Shown piece after piece: positions 50,669 to 63,970 of a stretch of 64,000 nt of DNA. Source of the stretch: Enterobacter asburiae (lineage in GTDB: Bacteria > Pseudomonadota > Gammaproteobacteria > Enterobacterales > Enterobacteriaceae); the NCBI RefSeq assembly GCF_021440515.1, contig NZ_JAKCMV010000007.1, positions 1 through 64,000 of the forward strand, read 5' to 3'. A program made the translations under genes and the position numbers. Positions within the stretch are counted from its first letter, which is position 1. Each line of letters opens with the position of its first letter. The notes beneath the pieces are model-generated. The model searched no databases. It saw only the letters and a list, made by a program, of their open reading frames with translations, and was not told the origin of the DNA.

Positions 50669-51100
50669 TGATAAGAGCGAAACGAGCAACGTTTTTGACA
50701 CCGGGACCAGCCCGGTTACCAGGCCGAATGGCTTGAAGATTTTGTTAATGACCTCTGCGGAATAATTGCCTCTGTCGTTTTCCACATCCGACAGCGTTTT
50801 TCGTGACACATTGACCAGCCTGACGTATTCATCCTGCTTAAGCCCGAGGACTTCAACCCTCAGCCGTTTCAGGGCCGCTCCCTGGGTGATGTTGCCCAGC
50901 AAAATGTCCCGAATCGCTGCATGTAACACGGACTGTCGCTCCAGAGTTCCGACCCGCTGTATACCCGGCGAAACGCGCTGTCTTATGACGGGTATCGCCT
51001 CGGCACTATCCGTTGAGCTATTTTTCTGATTTTTCTCTGTTTTTCGAACGCGGGCCAATGTCTGTTCGAGGGCAGACTCTTTCTTATCAGGCGTTTTCAT
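50666..51100 (-). CDS. XRE-type helix-turn-helix protein, partner of the HipA-like kinase
   Basis: A 144-residue protein. A charged, Lys/Gln-rich N-terminal tail (about 1-50) precedes a DNA-binding helix-turn-helix: LKQDEYVRLVNVSRKTLSDVENDRGN, with the recognition helix near residues 103-112. It resembles antitoxin HTH proteins of the HipB kind but has the unusual long tail. The ATG overlaps the stop of the upstream HipA-like gene by four bases, so the two are translationally coupled. I infer that it represses the pair by binding the dyad at 52546-52575 and may neutralise the kinase. It is not present in E. coli K-12 at this position. Confidence 0.75.
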   Translation of the reverse strand: MKTPDKKESALEQTLARVRKTEKNQKNSSTDSAEAIPVIRQRVSPGIQRVGTLERQSVLHAAIRDILLGNITQGAALKRLRVEVLGLKQDEYVRLVNVSRKTLSDVENDRGNYSAEVINKIFKPFGLVTGLVPVSKTLLVSLLS

Positions 51101-52488
51101 AGCAATCCCCAGCGAGCCAGCTTATCCGAAACATATCGAAAACCGATGGCGGGCATGTCCAGTATTTGTTCGGGTACGCCGCGAGCATGTAACCTTTCGG
51201 GCAGGTCTATAAGCTGAACGGCCGTTTCATGCAGTGCTTCCATTAAAGTGGATGCGGGAACCCATTCCGTCAGCGACTGGGCAATGTTATTGAAATGATA
51301 TTCGCCTCCCGATTCACAGGATAATGACCACTTAAGCGTGCGAGGTATTCCCTCTGGATCTGCTTTCATCGGGGCAAAATCATACACGGGCGAGAGCATG
51401 ATCTGATTCTCGGCTTTTATAAACGCTGTGTTTCGACCATGGTTATCGCTGTTTCCAAAAATTATATTCAACAGGTCGCGGCGTACCCATTCAATGACAA
51501 AATCTTGAGTATCAAAATGATAGCCCTGTTGTTGAACCATATTGCTGCCCGTGATTTTTTCGATCAACCTTCGCAGCGTGGTTTCCTGGTCAAGGATAGT
51601 GCCTGGTGCTTTTTGTAACAGCGAATACACCGATTCCATACCTAGTCTGATCAACTGGCCCTGCTCATTTCTTGTGATGTCGAAGCGCGGCAGCCACAGG
51701 GAAGGGTAATGTGAACCTTCCTCAAGACGCATCGTCTGCGTAGAAATGGTAGAAAACCCCATCGCGGCGAGTTCATGGTAATAGTGAAATTCAGCCCGGA
51801 GGATATTGCAGTCAACTTCCGTTCTGCCGCCGCGTGGATACTTGACCAGATAATAGCGATCTTCTCTGGACGGTTCGTTTTGCCAGGTATCTATCCAGAT
51901 GGCGTCTTCTTCACTACAACGCAGTAAAAGCTTAGGAGCTTCACCGCCCGCACCGGTAGCGCCACCCGCTGCGGCACCTCGCTCCTGTGCGTAATCCAAA
52001 AAATCGGCGGCACGATTAATAACATCATTAACGGTGAATGTTTTAGCGCTCGCCGATTCGCTCCACTCAGGTACGGATTCTTTTATACGTAAATTCCCGA
52101 CCGGAGACATCGTCCCGTATTTCAGTAGCCTGTAATTTTGCTGCGCCGCGGGCAAATCGCTGATATCGAGCGCATTTACCCAGTATCGGCGGCTCGCTCC
52201 GCTTGGAATAATGTCATCAATGAATCTTAACCAGCCGGGGTGTCCACCATCATCAAAGAAAAGTGATACCGGATGATTGAGAGAAACCGCGTGATTATCA
52301 TCGCGATCGAGAAAATCGAGGGCGTAGTCGGTGAGATAATTGACCTGCGTGGTGTTCCAGTCACCCTTGTCAGCGCCTGGGTAGTTGATAAGCGCAATAT
52401 CTCTCCATGTTTCATTCAACCATGCCTGTATCGTCAGAGATTCCACGTCGCCTCTCCCTAATAAAGTAATGGGTGAAATATTACTCAT
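51097..52488 (-). CDS. HipA-like Ser/Thr kinase-fold protein (putative toxin)
   Basis: The C-terminal half has HipA kinase features: a Gly-rich loop GATGAGGEAPKLLLR (about residues 177-191), a nucleotide/catalytic block GNSDNHGRNTAFI (about 345-357) with the catalytic Asp, and the metal-binding SPVYDFAPM (about 366-374). HipA toxins phosphorylate aminoacyl-tRNA synthetases and cause growth arrest. Here the residue matching HipA's autophosphorylated Ser150 appears to be Thr, by eye. The N-terminal 170 residues are not recognised. I chose ATG 52488 (463 residues); a TTG at 52506 is possible, and the ribosome site is weak for both. The order is kinase first and HTH second, the reverse of hipBA. 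Confidence 0.78.
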   Translation of the reverse strand: MSNISPITLLGRGDVESLTIQAWLNETWRDIALINYPGADKGDWNTTQVNYLTDYALDFLDRDDNHAVSLNHPVSLFFDDGGHPGWLRFIDDIIPSGASRRYWVNALDISDLPAAQQNYRLLKYGTMSPVGNLRIKESVPEWSESASAKTFTVNDVINRAADFLDYAQERGAAAGGATGAGGEAPKLLLRCSEEDAIWIDTWQNEPSREDRYYLVKYPRGGRTEVDCNILRAEFHYYHELAAMGFSTISTQTMRLEEGSHYPSLWLPRFDITRNEQGQLIRLGMESVYSLLQKAPGTILDQETTLRRLIEKITGSNMVQQQGYHFDTQDFVIEWVRRDLLNIIFGNSDNHGRNTAFIKAENQIMLSPVYDFAPMKADPEGIPRTLKWSLSCESGGEYHFNNIAQSLTEWVPASTLMEALHETAVQLIDLPERLHARGVPEQILDMPAIGFRYVSDKLARWGLL

Positions 52489-52545
52489 TAAAGCGCGTTC
52501 AGGCAAATTAGGTTACTTATATCACTCATTGTTGAATAATTGTGT

Positions 52546-52575
52546 AGTTAATGCGTTTTATATTACGCATTAACT
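52546..52575 (-). promoter_or_regulatory. Perfect 10-bp dyad upstream of the HipA-like/HTH pair
   Basis: AGTTAATGCG (52546-52555) and CGCATTAACT (52566-52575) are perfectly inverted with a 10-base AT-rich centre, about one helical turn. It lies 58 bases before the ATG of the HipA-like gene. It is a natural candidate for the operator of the linked HTH protein. Confidence 0.6.
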
Positions 52576-52587
52576 TGAGGGGGGCTT

Positions 52588-52660
52588 CCCGGTGGCGCTG
52601 CGCTTACCGGGCCTGCATTTTCTGGTACGTAGGTCGGGTAAGGCGAAGCCGCCACCCGGC
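52588..52660. repeat. REP pair (BIME) between sanA and the HipA-like gene
   Basis: CCCGGTGGCGCTGCGCTTAC at 52588 faces ACGTAGGTCGGGTAAGGCGA at 52627. The units match those at 23394-23490 and 41369-41443. It lies just past the sanA stop and may mark where the HipA-like/HTH pair entered. Confidence 0.85.
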
Positions 52661-52669
52661 GATGAACAT

Positions 52670-53410
<741 letters not shown>

Positions 53411-53512
53411 TTAACTCAGGCTACTTTACCCGTCAGGTAAGAGCAAGAAACAGCGAATCAAGTGAGGTGTTTTTCATCAATGCGCGGGCATTTCTGCCCG
53501 CACAAAGTGGCG

Positions 53513-54397
53513 TTATGCAAGCAGCACGCGGTCTATGGTGGTGCAGCCCAGCGCCTTAAGGGTCGCGGCGGTGGCGTCCCACTGGATCAGTGGCGCATCG
53601 GCTTTCTCTGCCAGAATCGCGCGCTGGATATCAGGATAATCGTAACCGTTAAGACTCAGCAGGTTCAGCGCGCCCTGTAGCGGAGGCAGGGTTGGGTTGA
53701 ACGCCGCGTTCTCGGCGTAGCTGCCGCTGAAGATGCGACCGTCGCGGCACTGGAGCGCCACGCCGCTCGGGGATTTGCTGTACGGGGTATGGCTCTTATT
53801 CGCGGCAGCGATCGCCGCTTCGCTCAGCGCATCGCCGGAGAGCGCAAAGCCGTGGTCCTGTTCGTCCATCAGCAGCGTTTTGATCTCCAGATCTTTCGGC
53901 CCGAAAGCGTCCGGCAGGTAATCCCCCAGGGTATGCGGCGCACGGCCCGGCAGGTTAATGCGCAGCTGCAATCCGCTGTTGAGTTCATTCATAAACTGAC
54001 GGCAGTGGCCGCAAGGGGTGTAGTTCACGGTAATGGCGCGAAGCGCTGTTTCACCGCGCAGCCAGGCGTGGCTGATGGCGCTCTGTTCGGCGTGAACGGT
54101 TTGCTGCATGGTGGCACCGAGGAACTCCATGTTTCCGCCGAAGTACCAGGTGCCGCTAACGCCGCGCGCAATGGCGCCAACGTTGAAGTGGGAGAGATCG
54201 GCGCGGGCGCAGGCGGCAGCCAGCGGCAGCAGCGCGAAGGCCAGCGCGTCTTCGTCAAGTCCCGTCGCCGTTTTGAGCGTCGTGACCTGCTCAGCCGTCA
54301 GCAGGGCGGGGAAGTGTGCATCCGCCAGAATCGGGGTCAGGGCTGACTGCAAATTCTCGGCAAGCTCTGCAAAAGCAGCGTGAAAACGTGGGTGCAT
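53513..54397 (-). CDS. cdd: Cytidine deaminase
   Basis: Cdd deaminates cytidine and deoxycytidine to the uridine forms. The 294-residue protein is the long dimeric enterobacterial type: an active N-terminal half with [12 protein letters not shown] (zinc His and catalytic Glu) and [14 protein letters not shown] (two zinc Cys), and a C-terminal inactive repeat with [20 protein letters not shown]. It lies downstream of yohJK, although an intergenic gap of 128 bases suggests its own promoter. Confidence 0.97.
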   Translation of the reverse strand: MHPRFHAAFAELAENLQSALTPILADAHFPALLTAEQVTTLKTATGLDEDALAFALLPLAAACARADLSHFNVGAIARGVSGTWYFGGNMEFLGATMQQTVHAEQSAISHAWLRGETALRAITVNYTPCGHCRQFMNELNSGLQLRINLPGRAPHTLGDYLPDAFGPKDLEIKTLLMDEQDHGFALSGDALSEAAIAAANKSHTPYSKSPSGVALQCRDGRIFSGSYAENAAFNPTLPPLQGALNLLSLNGYDYPDIQRAILAEKADAPLIQWDATAATLKALGCTTIDRVLLA

Positions 54398-54525
54398 GGC
54401 GAAGCCTCATAAAGGTTAATGGATCGGTAGTGTACGGAGCCGATGGGGCTTTATATGTGATCCACTTCTCATTATTTATGCAACTTATGAAATCAAAATG
54501 AAATTTGCGCGACGCATCGCAAATT

Positions 54526-55221
54526 TTAGCCCACCACCGCCAGAATAATCGGGAACAGGAACGGGGCGATTAACGAGGTCATGATCCCGCAAATGACCAG
54601 GGCCAGCGAGCTAAAGGCCCCTTCCTGATAGTCCATCTCGGCGCAGCGCGCGGTGCCCAGGGCGTGAGAGGCCGTCCCCATCGCCAGGCCGCGCGCCGCT
54701 TTGGTATGAATACGCATGGCATTCAGCAGGGTGTGACCGAACACCGCACCCAGAATACCGACAAAAATCACGCACACGGCGCTGATCGCGGGGATACCAC
54801 CGATGCTGCCACCCACCGCCATCGCAATTGGCGTGGTGACCGATTTCGGCAGAATAGAGGCCGCAATCTGTGGCGAAGCGCCCATCAGTAAGGCCACGGT
54901 GGTGCCGGTCACCATCGCTACCAGGCTGCCGATAAAACAGATGGTGATGATGGACTTCCAGCGGGCGCGGATCTGGTGCAGCTGCTCATATAAAGGAAAG
55001 GCCAGCGCGACGACAGCCGGTTGCAGCAGGTCGTTTAACACCTTGCTGCCGGCAAAATAACGCTCGTAGGGGATACCCGTCAGCAGCAGGAAAGGAATAA
55101 TCACCACCATCGCGACCAGCAGCGGGTTCAGCAGGGGCATTTTGAAACGAACGGCAAGCCTGCGCGCGGCGAAGAAGACCACCAGGGTTAACGGCAAAGA
55201 CCACCAGATATTAGCCATCAT
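54526..55221 (-). CDS. yohK: LrgB family membrane protein YohK
   Basis: A 231-residue membrane protein of the CidB/LrgB family, holin-antiholin-like or small-metabolite export; its role in enterics is not settled. It has about seven spans and the family segments [20 protein letters not shown] and [16 protein letters not shown]. Its start overlaps the yohJ stop by four bases. Confidence 0.94.
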   Translation of the reverse strand: MMANIWWSLPLTLVVFFAARRLAVRFKMPLLNPLLVAMVVIIPFLLLTGIPYERYFAGSKVLNDLLQPAVVALAFPLYEQLHQIRARWKSIITICFIGSLVAMVTGTTVALLMGASPQIAASILPKSVTTPIAMAVGGSIGGIPAISAVCVIFVGILGAVFGHTLLNAMRIHTKAARGLAMGTASHALGTARCAEMDYQEGAFSSLALVICGIMTSLIAPFLFPIILAVVG

Positions 55222-55616
55222 TGTTTTGTTCCTTTCTGCCCGACTACTTTACGTTCGCCGTGTACCAGGTGCGAACTCCAGCTCACCACCAGGAAAACCA
55301 CCAGCGTACTCACCGCGCAGGAGACCACGATCGGGCCGAACTGGGCTTTAAGAAGCTCGTAATACTGCATCACCCCCACGCCGATAGGCACGAACAGCAG
55401 CGCCATATAGCGGATCAGCACGAAGCAGCCGGGGTTAACCCATTTGGCCGGCAGAACCTGTAGCGCCAGCAGCACGAACAGGATCAGCATGCCGATAATG
55501 CTGCCGGGAATGGTGATAGGAAGCAGGGAGGCGATGAAAATCCCGGCGTAAAGACAGGCGTAAATCAGGACGAATGCGCGCAGGTACTGCCAGATAGTAT
55601 TGAGTGTTTTTCTCAT
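55218..55616 (-). CDS. yohJ: LrgA family membrane protein YohJ
   Basis: A 132-residue CidA/LrgA-type membrane protein with four spans and the motif [21 protein letters not shown]. The ATG at 55616 gives [20 protein letters not shown], matching E. coli; a longer frame to 55652 lacks support. It is first in the yohJ-yohK pair. Confidence 0.94.
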   Translation of the reverse strand: MRKTLNTIWQYLRAFVLIYACLYAGIFIASLLPITIPGSIIGMLILFVLLALQVLPAKWVNPGCFVLIRYMALLFVPIGVGVMQYYELLKAQFGPIVVSCAVSTLVVFLVVSWSSHLVHGERKVVGQKGTKQ

Positions 55617-55819
55617 GGTGAAAGTCCTTGAAGAAACGCATTCATCATACAATTAAACCCGAAAATGTGCCACGGATCACATCATGAATTTTGAGCATAC
55701 CAGACATTCCAGAATGGAACGTTGGGCATTTCCACAAATGGACAGCCCCGCGTTTCAGTGCCAGTATGTGATTTACAGTTGAATCAAGCAATTAAGCCTT
55801 GCAACGCAGGAGATGCGCC

Positions 55820-56599
55820 ATGTCATCCATTATTATCAAAACCGCCGACGAGCTGGCAAAACAGCGTCATGCGGGTGAACTGTTAGCCTCTGTTTTTACA
55901 ATGTTAGACGGATTTATAAAGCCCGGCGTCACGACCATGGCGATTAACAACCGCGTGGAAGAGTTCATCGTTAACGAACTACACGCCCGTCCGGCCAGCA
56001 AAGGGCAGTACGACTTTCCCTACGTTCTGAACACCTCTGTTAACGACGTGGTGTGCCACGGGATGCCGAAAGAGTCCGAACACCTGAAAACGGGCATGAT
56101 TGTGAACGTGGACATCACCCTTGAAAAAGAGGGCCTGATAGCCGATTCCAGCAAAATGTATCTGATTGGCGAGGTGTCGCCCCTCGCGCGTCGTCTGGTG
56201 AAAAAGACCTACGAGGCGATGTGGAAAGGTATTAAGGCGGTGAAACCCGGCGCCACGCTTGGGGATATCGGCCACGCGATTCAGTCTTTCGTTGAGGGCA
56301 ACGGCTACAGCGTGGTGCGCGAATACTGCGGACACGGCGTGGGCCGGGAGATGCATGAAGATCCGCAGGTATTGCATTACGGCAAACCGGGAGAAGGCGC
56401 GGTGCTGAAAGAGGGAATGGTGTTTACCATCGAGCCGATGGTGAATCAGGGCGACAGCCGCATCAAAACCAAAAAAGACGGCTGGACGGTGGTGACGCGC
56501 GACAAAAAACTCTCGGCCCAGTGGGAACATACCGTCGCCGTGACCGCAGACGGCTTTGAGGTGCTGACGCTGCGCCCGGAAGAGTCCATTCCCGGTTAA
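55820..56599 (+). CDS. Type I methionine aminopeptidase, second copy
   Basis: Removes the initiator methionine from new proteins. The 259 residues keep all five metal ligands of E. coli Map: Asp in NVDITLE, Asp in IADSSKM, His in GHGVGREMHEDPQ, Glu in FTIEPMVN and Glu in QWEHTVAV. It should therefore be active. The essential map gene normally sits beside rpsB/tsf, so this is a paralogue and is absent from E. coli K-12 here. The ATG at 55820 follows AGGAG by 7 bases. dusC begins 66 bases downstream. Why a second copy is kept is unknown. Confidence 0.92.
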   Translation: MSSIIIKTADELAKQRHAGELLASVFTMLDGFIKPGVTTMAINNRVEEFIVNELHARPASKGQYDFPYVLNTSVNDVVCHGMPKESEHLKTGMIVNVDITLEKEGLIADSSKMYLIGEVSPLARRLVKKTYEAMWKGIKAVKPGATLGDIGHAIQSFVEGNGYSVVREYCGHGVGREMHEDPQVLHYGKPGEGAVLKEGMVFTIEPMVNQGDSRIKTKKDGWTVVTRDKKLSAQWEHTVAVTADGFEVLTLRPEESIPG

Positions 56600-56665
56600 C
56601 GGCCGGGCTTTCCACATACCTGGAGAGCGGCTACTATAGCGCGTCTTTTTTCACAGGTACTCAGA

Positions 56666-57601
56666 ATGCGTGTTTTACTGGCCCCAATGGAAGGCGTGCT
56701 CGATTCGCTCGTGCGCGAGCTGCTAACCGAGGTGAACGATTACGATCTCTGCGTGACGGAGTTCTTGCGCGTGGTCGATATGCTGTTGCCGGTAAAATCC
56801 TTCTACCGGCTCTGCCCGGAGCTGCATCGTCAGAGCCGCACCACCTCCGGCACGCTGGTGCGCATTCAGCTGTTAGGCCAGTACCCTGAATGGCTGGCGG
56901 AAAACGCCGCCCGCGCCGTAGAGCTTGGCTCTTACGGTGTCGATCTCAACTGCGGCTGTCCGTCGAAAATGGTCAACGGCAGCGGCGGCGGAGCGACCCT
57001 TCTCAAAGATCCCGAGCTTATCTATCGCGGCGCAAAAGCCATGCGCGAGGCGGTGCCGTCGCATCTGCCGGTCACGGTTAAGGTGCGTCTGGGCTGGGAC
57101 AGCGGCGATAAACAGTTTGAAATCGCCGACGCCGTTCAGCAGGCCGGAGCTACCGAGCTGGTTGTTCACGGGCGAACCAAAGAAGACGGCTACAAAGCCG
57201 AGCGCATCAACTGGCAGGCGATCGGTGAGATCCGCAAAAGGCTGCGTATCCCGGTGATCGCCAACGGTGAAATCTGGGATTACGACAGCGCGCAGGCCTG
57301 CATGAAAGAGACGGGCTGCGATGCGGTGATGATCGGACGCGGTGCGCTCAACGTGCCGAACCTGAGCCGGGTGGTGAAATACAACGAACCGCGCATGCCC
57401 TGGCCCGATGTGGTCACGCTGCTGCAAAAATACAGCCGCCTGGAAAAGCAGGGCGATACCGGGCTGTATCACGTGGCGCGCATCAAGCAGTGGCTGAGCT
57501 ATTTGCGCAAAGAGTATGACGAGGCGCTGGGGCTGTTCCAGGAAATCCGCGTGTTGCAGACGTCGGCGGAGATTGCTTACGCGATTAACAAAATCCAGTA
57601 A
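56666..57601 (+). CDS. dusC: tRNA-dihydrouridine(16) synthase DusC
   Basis: An FMN enzyme that reduces U16 of tRNAs. The 311 residues begin [19 protein letters not shown] and contain the catalytic Cys in [16 protein letters not shown] (near residue 98), the FMN/RNA segments [11 protein letters not shown] and [18 protein letters not shown], and [12 protein letters not shown]. It is full length. Confidence 0.96.
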   Translation: MRVLLAPMEGVLDSLVRELLTEVNDYDLCVTEFLRVVDMLLPVKSFYRLCPELHRQSRTTSGTLVRIQLLGQYPEWLAENAARAVELGSYGVDLNCGCPSKMVNGSGGGATLLKDPELIYRGAKAMREAVPSHLPVTVKVRLGWDSGDKQFEIADAVQQAGATELVVHGRTKEDGYKAERINWQAIGEIRKRLRIPVIANGEIWDYDSAQACMKETGCDAVMIGRGALNVPNLSRVVKYNEPRMPWPDVVTLLQKYSRLEKQGDTGLYHVARIKQWLSYLRKEYDEALGLFQEIRVLQTSAEIAYAINKIQ

Positions 57602-57608
57602 GGTATAA

Positions 57609-57663
57609 GTCACTAAGCGTACGTTTTACCGAATTGCTGTCGGTTAAACGTATGCTCGGTGAC
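57609..57663. repeat. 24-base-arm imperfect inverted repeat after dusC
   Basis: The left arm (57609-57632, GTCACTAAGCGTACGTTTTA then CCGA) and right arm (57640-57663) match at 20 of 24 positions around a 7-base loop. It starts 7 bases past the dusC stop and has no T-run. It could be a stable RNA hairpin, a transcription stop, or a small mobile-repeat remnant at the border of the Hcp cassette. Confidence 0.6.
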
Positions 57664-57796
57664 TAACACGGAAGCAGCGCGATACCCTGTCAGCTTATCT
57701 CGCTGAACCATCCTCAGTTTTGTAGACAAGGGTTCACCGGTCGCCGCCCGTGGATAATAAGGGAATTGGATATAGTGAAATAATCAAGGAGCGGTT

Positions 57797-58489
57797 ATGT
57801 ACTATAGAAATGAAATTATAAGTTACTTACAGGCAAACAAAATTCTTGCGTTAAAACTCGACCATGCATTAACAGGTGTGGGGGAGGCTGTATCAAATGT
57901 GATTGAAACGATCGGCGCAGGTGCAACACGTGCGCTGTATTATACATCCTGCTTTACTGAAGAATATCAAGACGTTTGCCAAAAGCAAAAATCCGAAGAC
58001 ATCCGATTTACTAAAGGTCTTTATCATATTATAAGCAATACAGATATTGTTTATGAAATGCTCAAAATATACTTTGAAGGAATATTTCGACATAAAACTT
58101 CTGACCAGCTAGAGCACATCAAAAAACTGTTAATGGCCGTAAATATTCATATCGCAGCGAGCTCACTCACTAACATGGGATTTGCTTTTGCAACAGCATC
58201 CTTTGTCGCAGTTGGCATGAATTTAAACCTTGAACTCAGTGCCCTGACAGGGCGAAGAGCTGGCGGGGTTGTTGGCGTAATGGGCGTATATGGCGTTGTA
58301 CAGAAAGCGGCAGATAGTGCGCGTCGTCTTAATTTAATTTATCCAGAGTATTACTCAGCGCTGCATACTCAAGAGTTGGAAATGATGTACTTCCTGATTG
58401 AGCCACTGTTTGAACGAGCTGAGGCGTATAAAGCTCAATGGGTATCGGATGATGAGATCGCCGACATCATTTCAAGGATGATTCGATAA
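57797..58489 (+). CDS. Unknown 230-residue protein, candidate T6SS membrane-targeting effector
   Basis: No family recognised with certainty. It starts at ATG after AAGGAGCGGTT, a good ribosome site. Residues 1-110 are mixed and helical; residues 112-175 are markedly hydrophobic and small-residue rich (AASSLTNMGFAFATASFVAV, then GRRAGGVVGVMGVYGVV); the last 50 are acidic and helical. No signal peptide is seen. A central hydrophobic hairpin in an otherwise soluble protein is what pore-forming toxins show. With the next two genes it resembles the layout I associate with the Serratia Ssp6/Sip6 ion-selective pore effector and immunity pair, which depends on Hcp. The local AT content and codon use differ from neighbours, suggesting transfer. 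An immunity or chaperone role is the alternative. Confidence 0.6.
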   Translation: MYYRNEIISYLQANKILALKLDHALTGVGEAVSNVIETIGAGATRALYYTSCFTEEYQDVCQKQKSEDIRFTKGLYHIISNTDIVYEMLKIYFEGIFRHKTSDQLEHIKKLLMAVNIHIAASSLTNMGFAFATASFVAVGMNLNLELSALTGRRAGGVVGVMGVYGVVQKAADSARRLNLIYPEYYSALHTQELEMMYFLIEPLFERAEAYKAQWVSDDEIADIISRMIR

Positions 58490-58491
58490 TC

Positions 58492-58677
58492 ATGATGAAT
58501 TTTATTAAAAGATTTTTTAGACGAATATTTAGGTCGTTAATATTGATGTACGGCCCTGCTTTATTGACGCTTTTATTTGCGGTAGTCTTTTTTCAGATCT
58601 TTCCTGACGGGCCGGTATGGCCTGTTCCCATTTTTTGCATTTTCGTGATCGTCGTTTTTTATCGGTATGTGAAATAG
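58492..58677 (+). CDS. Small double-span membrane protein, candidate immunity protein
   Basis: A 61-residue protein: a basic N-terminus (MNFIKRFFRRIFRS) then two hydrophobic segments, about residues 16-36 (LILMYGPALLTLLFAVVFFQ) and 43-59 (VPIFCIFVIVVFYRY). It starts two bases after the previous stop, with a second ATG one codon on, so translation is coupled. A small inner-membrane protein directly behind a putative pore-forming effector is the expected form of a T6SS immunity protein. No sequence family is recognised. Confidence 0.65.
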   Translation: MMNFIKRFFRRIFRSLILMYGPALLTLLFAVVFFQIFPDGPVWPVPIFCIFVIVVFYRYVK

Positions 58678-58709
58678 TAACTTCGAAATTTATCTTATAA
58701 GGAAATACG

Positions 58710-59189
58710 ATGTCTACACCAGCACACTTATGGCTTGAAGATGAAAATGGTTCGCCGATTGTGGGTAATTGCCTTATGCCATTTCGCCTAGGTTCAATCG
58801 AGTTAAAATCATTCTCACACGGCGTCACTATTCCGGTAGACCCACACTGGGGAAAATTGACAGGAACGCGTGTCCACCGACCTGTCACCATAGTGAAGGA
58901 GTTCGATCAAACAACACCACTTTTGTACAGAGCGGTTTGTGAAGGCAAAACGATGCAGAAGGCCACAATCAAGATGTACCGTATTCTGGAGTCAGGTATT
59001 GAGTCCGAATATTTCAATATCATCCTTGAGAACGTCAAGTTCACAACGGTTGCGCCATTCCTGTCTCCTAACGGTACGAGTAGTACTCACCTGGAAACGC
59101 TCGAATTACGTTATGAGGCGATCACCTGGAAGTATACAGAGGGTAATATTATCTATCGTGATTCCTGGAACGATCGCTGTTGTGGCTGA
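58710..59189 (+). CDS. hcp: Orphan Hcp (TssD) type VI secretion tube protein
   Basis: Hcp hexamers form the T6SS tube and bind small effectors in their lumen. The 159 residues fit the Hcp family in length. They show the signatures VTIPVDPHWGKLTGTRVHRP (compare VTVPTDPQSGQPSGQRVHKP), TTPLLYRAVCEGKTM, EYFNIILENVKF and LRYEAITWKY. It starts after AAGGAAATACG, 32 bases behind the small membrane gene, so the three genes probably form one unit. No other T6SS structural gene is near; the only other one in the window is the broken vgrG 57 kb away. Confidence 0.88.
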   Translation: MSTPAHLWLEDENGSPIVGNCLMPFRLGSIELKSFSHGVTIPVDPHWGKLTGTRVHRPVTIVKEFDQTTPLLYRAVCEGKTMQKATIKMYRILESGIESEYFNIILENVKFTTVAPFLSPNGTSSTHLETLELRYEAITWKYTEGNIIYRDSWNDRCCG

Positions 59190-59526
59190 TTAAAAAGTAG
59201 GGTTATACCCAGCTTACACCAGAATGAAAACTAATAAAATTCAGTCAGGTAGATCGCTCTGCTTTCAGATTGTTTCTATCGCAAAGTGTCGACGGCGGGG
59301 AAAACGAGTAAGTTATCCCGAGTGCCCCGCTGACCAAAAAATCGGCCGGATTCCCACCGTTGCAAGCGTTACTCTGGCTGCTGCTCGCTTATTACAACGA
59401 ACCCTAATCAGTTGAATGAGTGCATGAAAATAATAAACGTTACTCCGCTCACACTTTTTTAAAATTTAAAACAATCGCTGTTATCAACAGGGCGTGACGG
59501 TGGTAAGGTGCCACTGTTTCTACACA

Positions 59527-59549
59527 GGATTGTTACTGCTGCGGCAGGC

Positions 59550-59555
<6 letters not shown>
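59527..59555 (+). promoter_or_regulatory. Ribonucleic antiterminator site 1 (BglG target)
   Basis: GGATTGTTACTGCTGCGGCA then GGCAAAACC is an almost exact RAT of the bgl type. Its 3' part overlaps the left arm of the terminator at 59550-59591, so BglG binding prevents the terminator from forming. Confidence 0.9.
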
Positions 59556-60440
<885 letters not shown>

Positions 60441-60451
60441 GCCCGAAAACT

Positions 60452-60475
60452 GGATTGTTACTGCATAACGCAGGC

Positions 60476-60481
<6 letters not shown>
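60452..60481 (+). promoter_or_regulatory. Ribonucleic antiterminator site 2 (bglG-bglF)
   Basis: GGATTGTTACTGCATAACGC then AGGCAAAACC, a second bgl-type RAT 11 bases after the bglG stop. Confidence 0.9.
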
Positions 60482-63847
<3,366 letters not shown>

Positions 63848-63856
63848 CGGAAGTGA

Positions 63857-63883
63857 CTTTGCCCGGTGCTGAGCCGGGCAAAG
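63857..63883. terminator. Terminator-like hairpin after bglB
   Basis: CTTTGCCCGG and CCGGGCAAAG form a perfect 10-bp stem around a 7-base loop. It lies between the convergent bglB and yohP genes and may stop both. Confidence 0.75.
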
Positions 63884-63886
63884 CGA

Positions 63887-63970
63887 TCAGAAAATCATTT
63901 TAAAGACGCCGGTAACCACTAATAACCCTATTAAAAAGATAATTAATACTGCCCACAGTAATATTTTCAT
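63887..63970 (-). CDS. yohP: 27-residue membrane protein YohP
   Basis: A single-span small protein read leftwards: start ATG at 63970, stop TGA at 63887-63889, sequence MKILLWAVLIIFLIGLLVVT followed by GVFKMIF. It differs from the remembered E. coli YohP only at residue 4 (Leu for Ile). AGAAGGGA lies just before the start. YohP inserts in the inner membrane; its function is unknown. It converges on the bgl operon. Confidence 0.9.
   Translation of the reverse strand: MKILLWAVLIIFLIGLLVVTGVFKMIF

Noticed and set aside
59224..59415. 63-codon frame between hcp and bglG
   Set aside because: Basic, low-complexity product, no good ribosome site, no family resemblance; kept only as a note in the intergenic entry.
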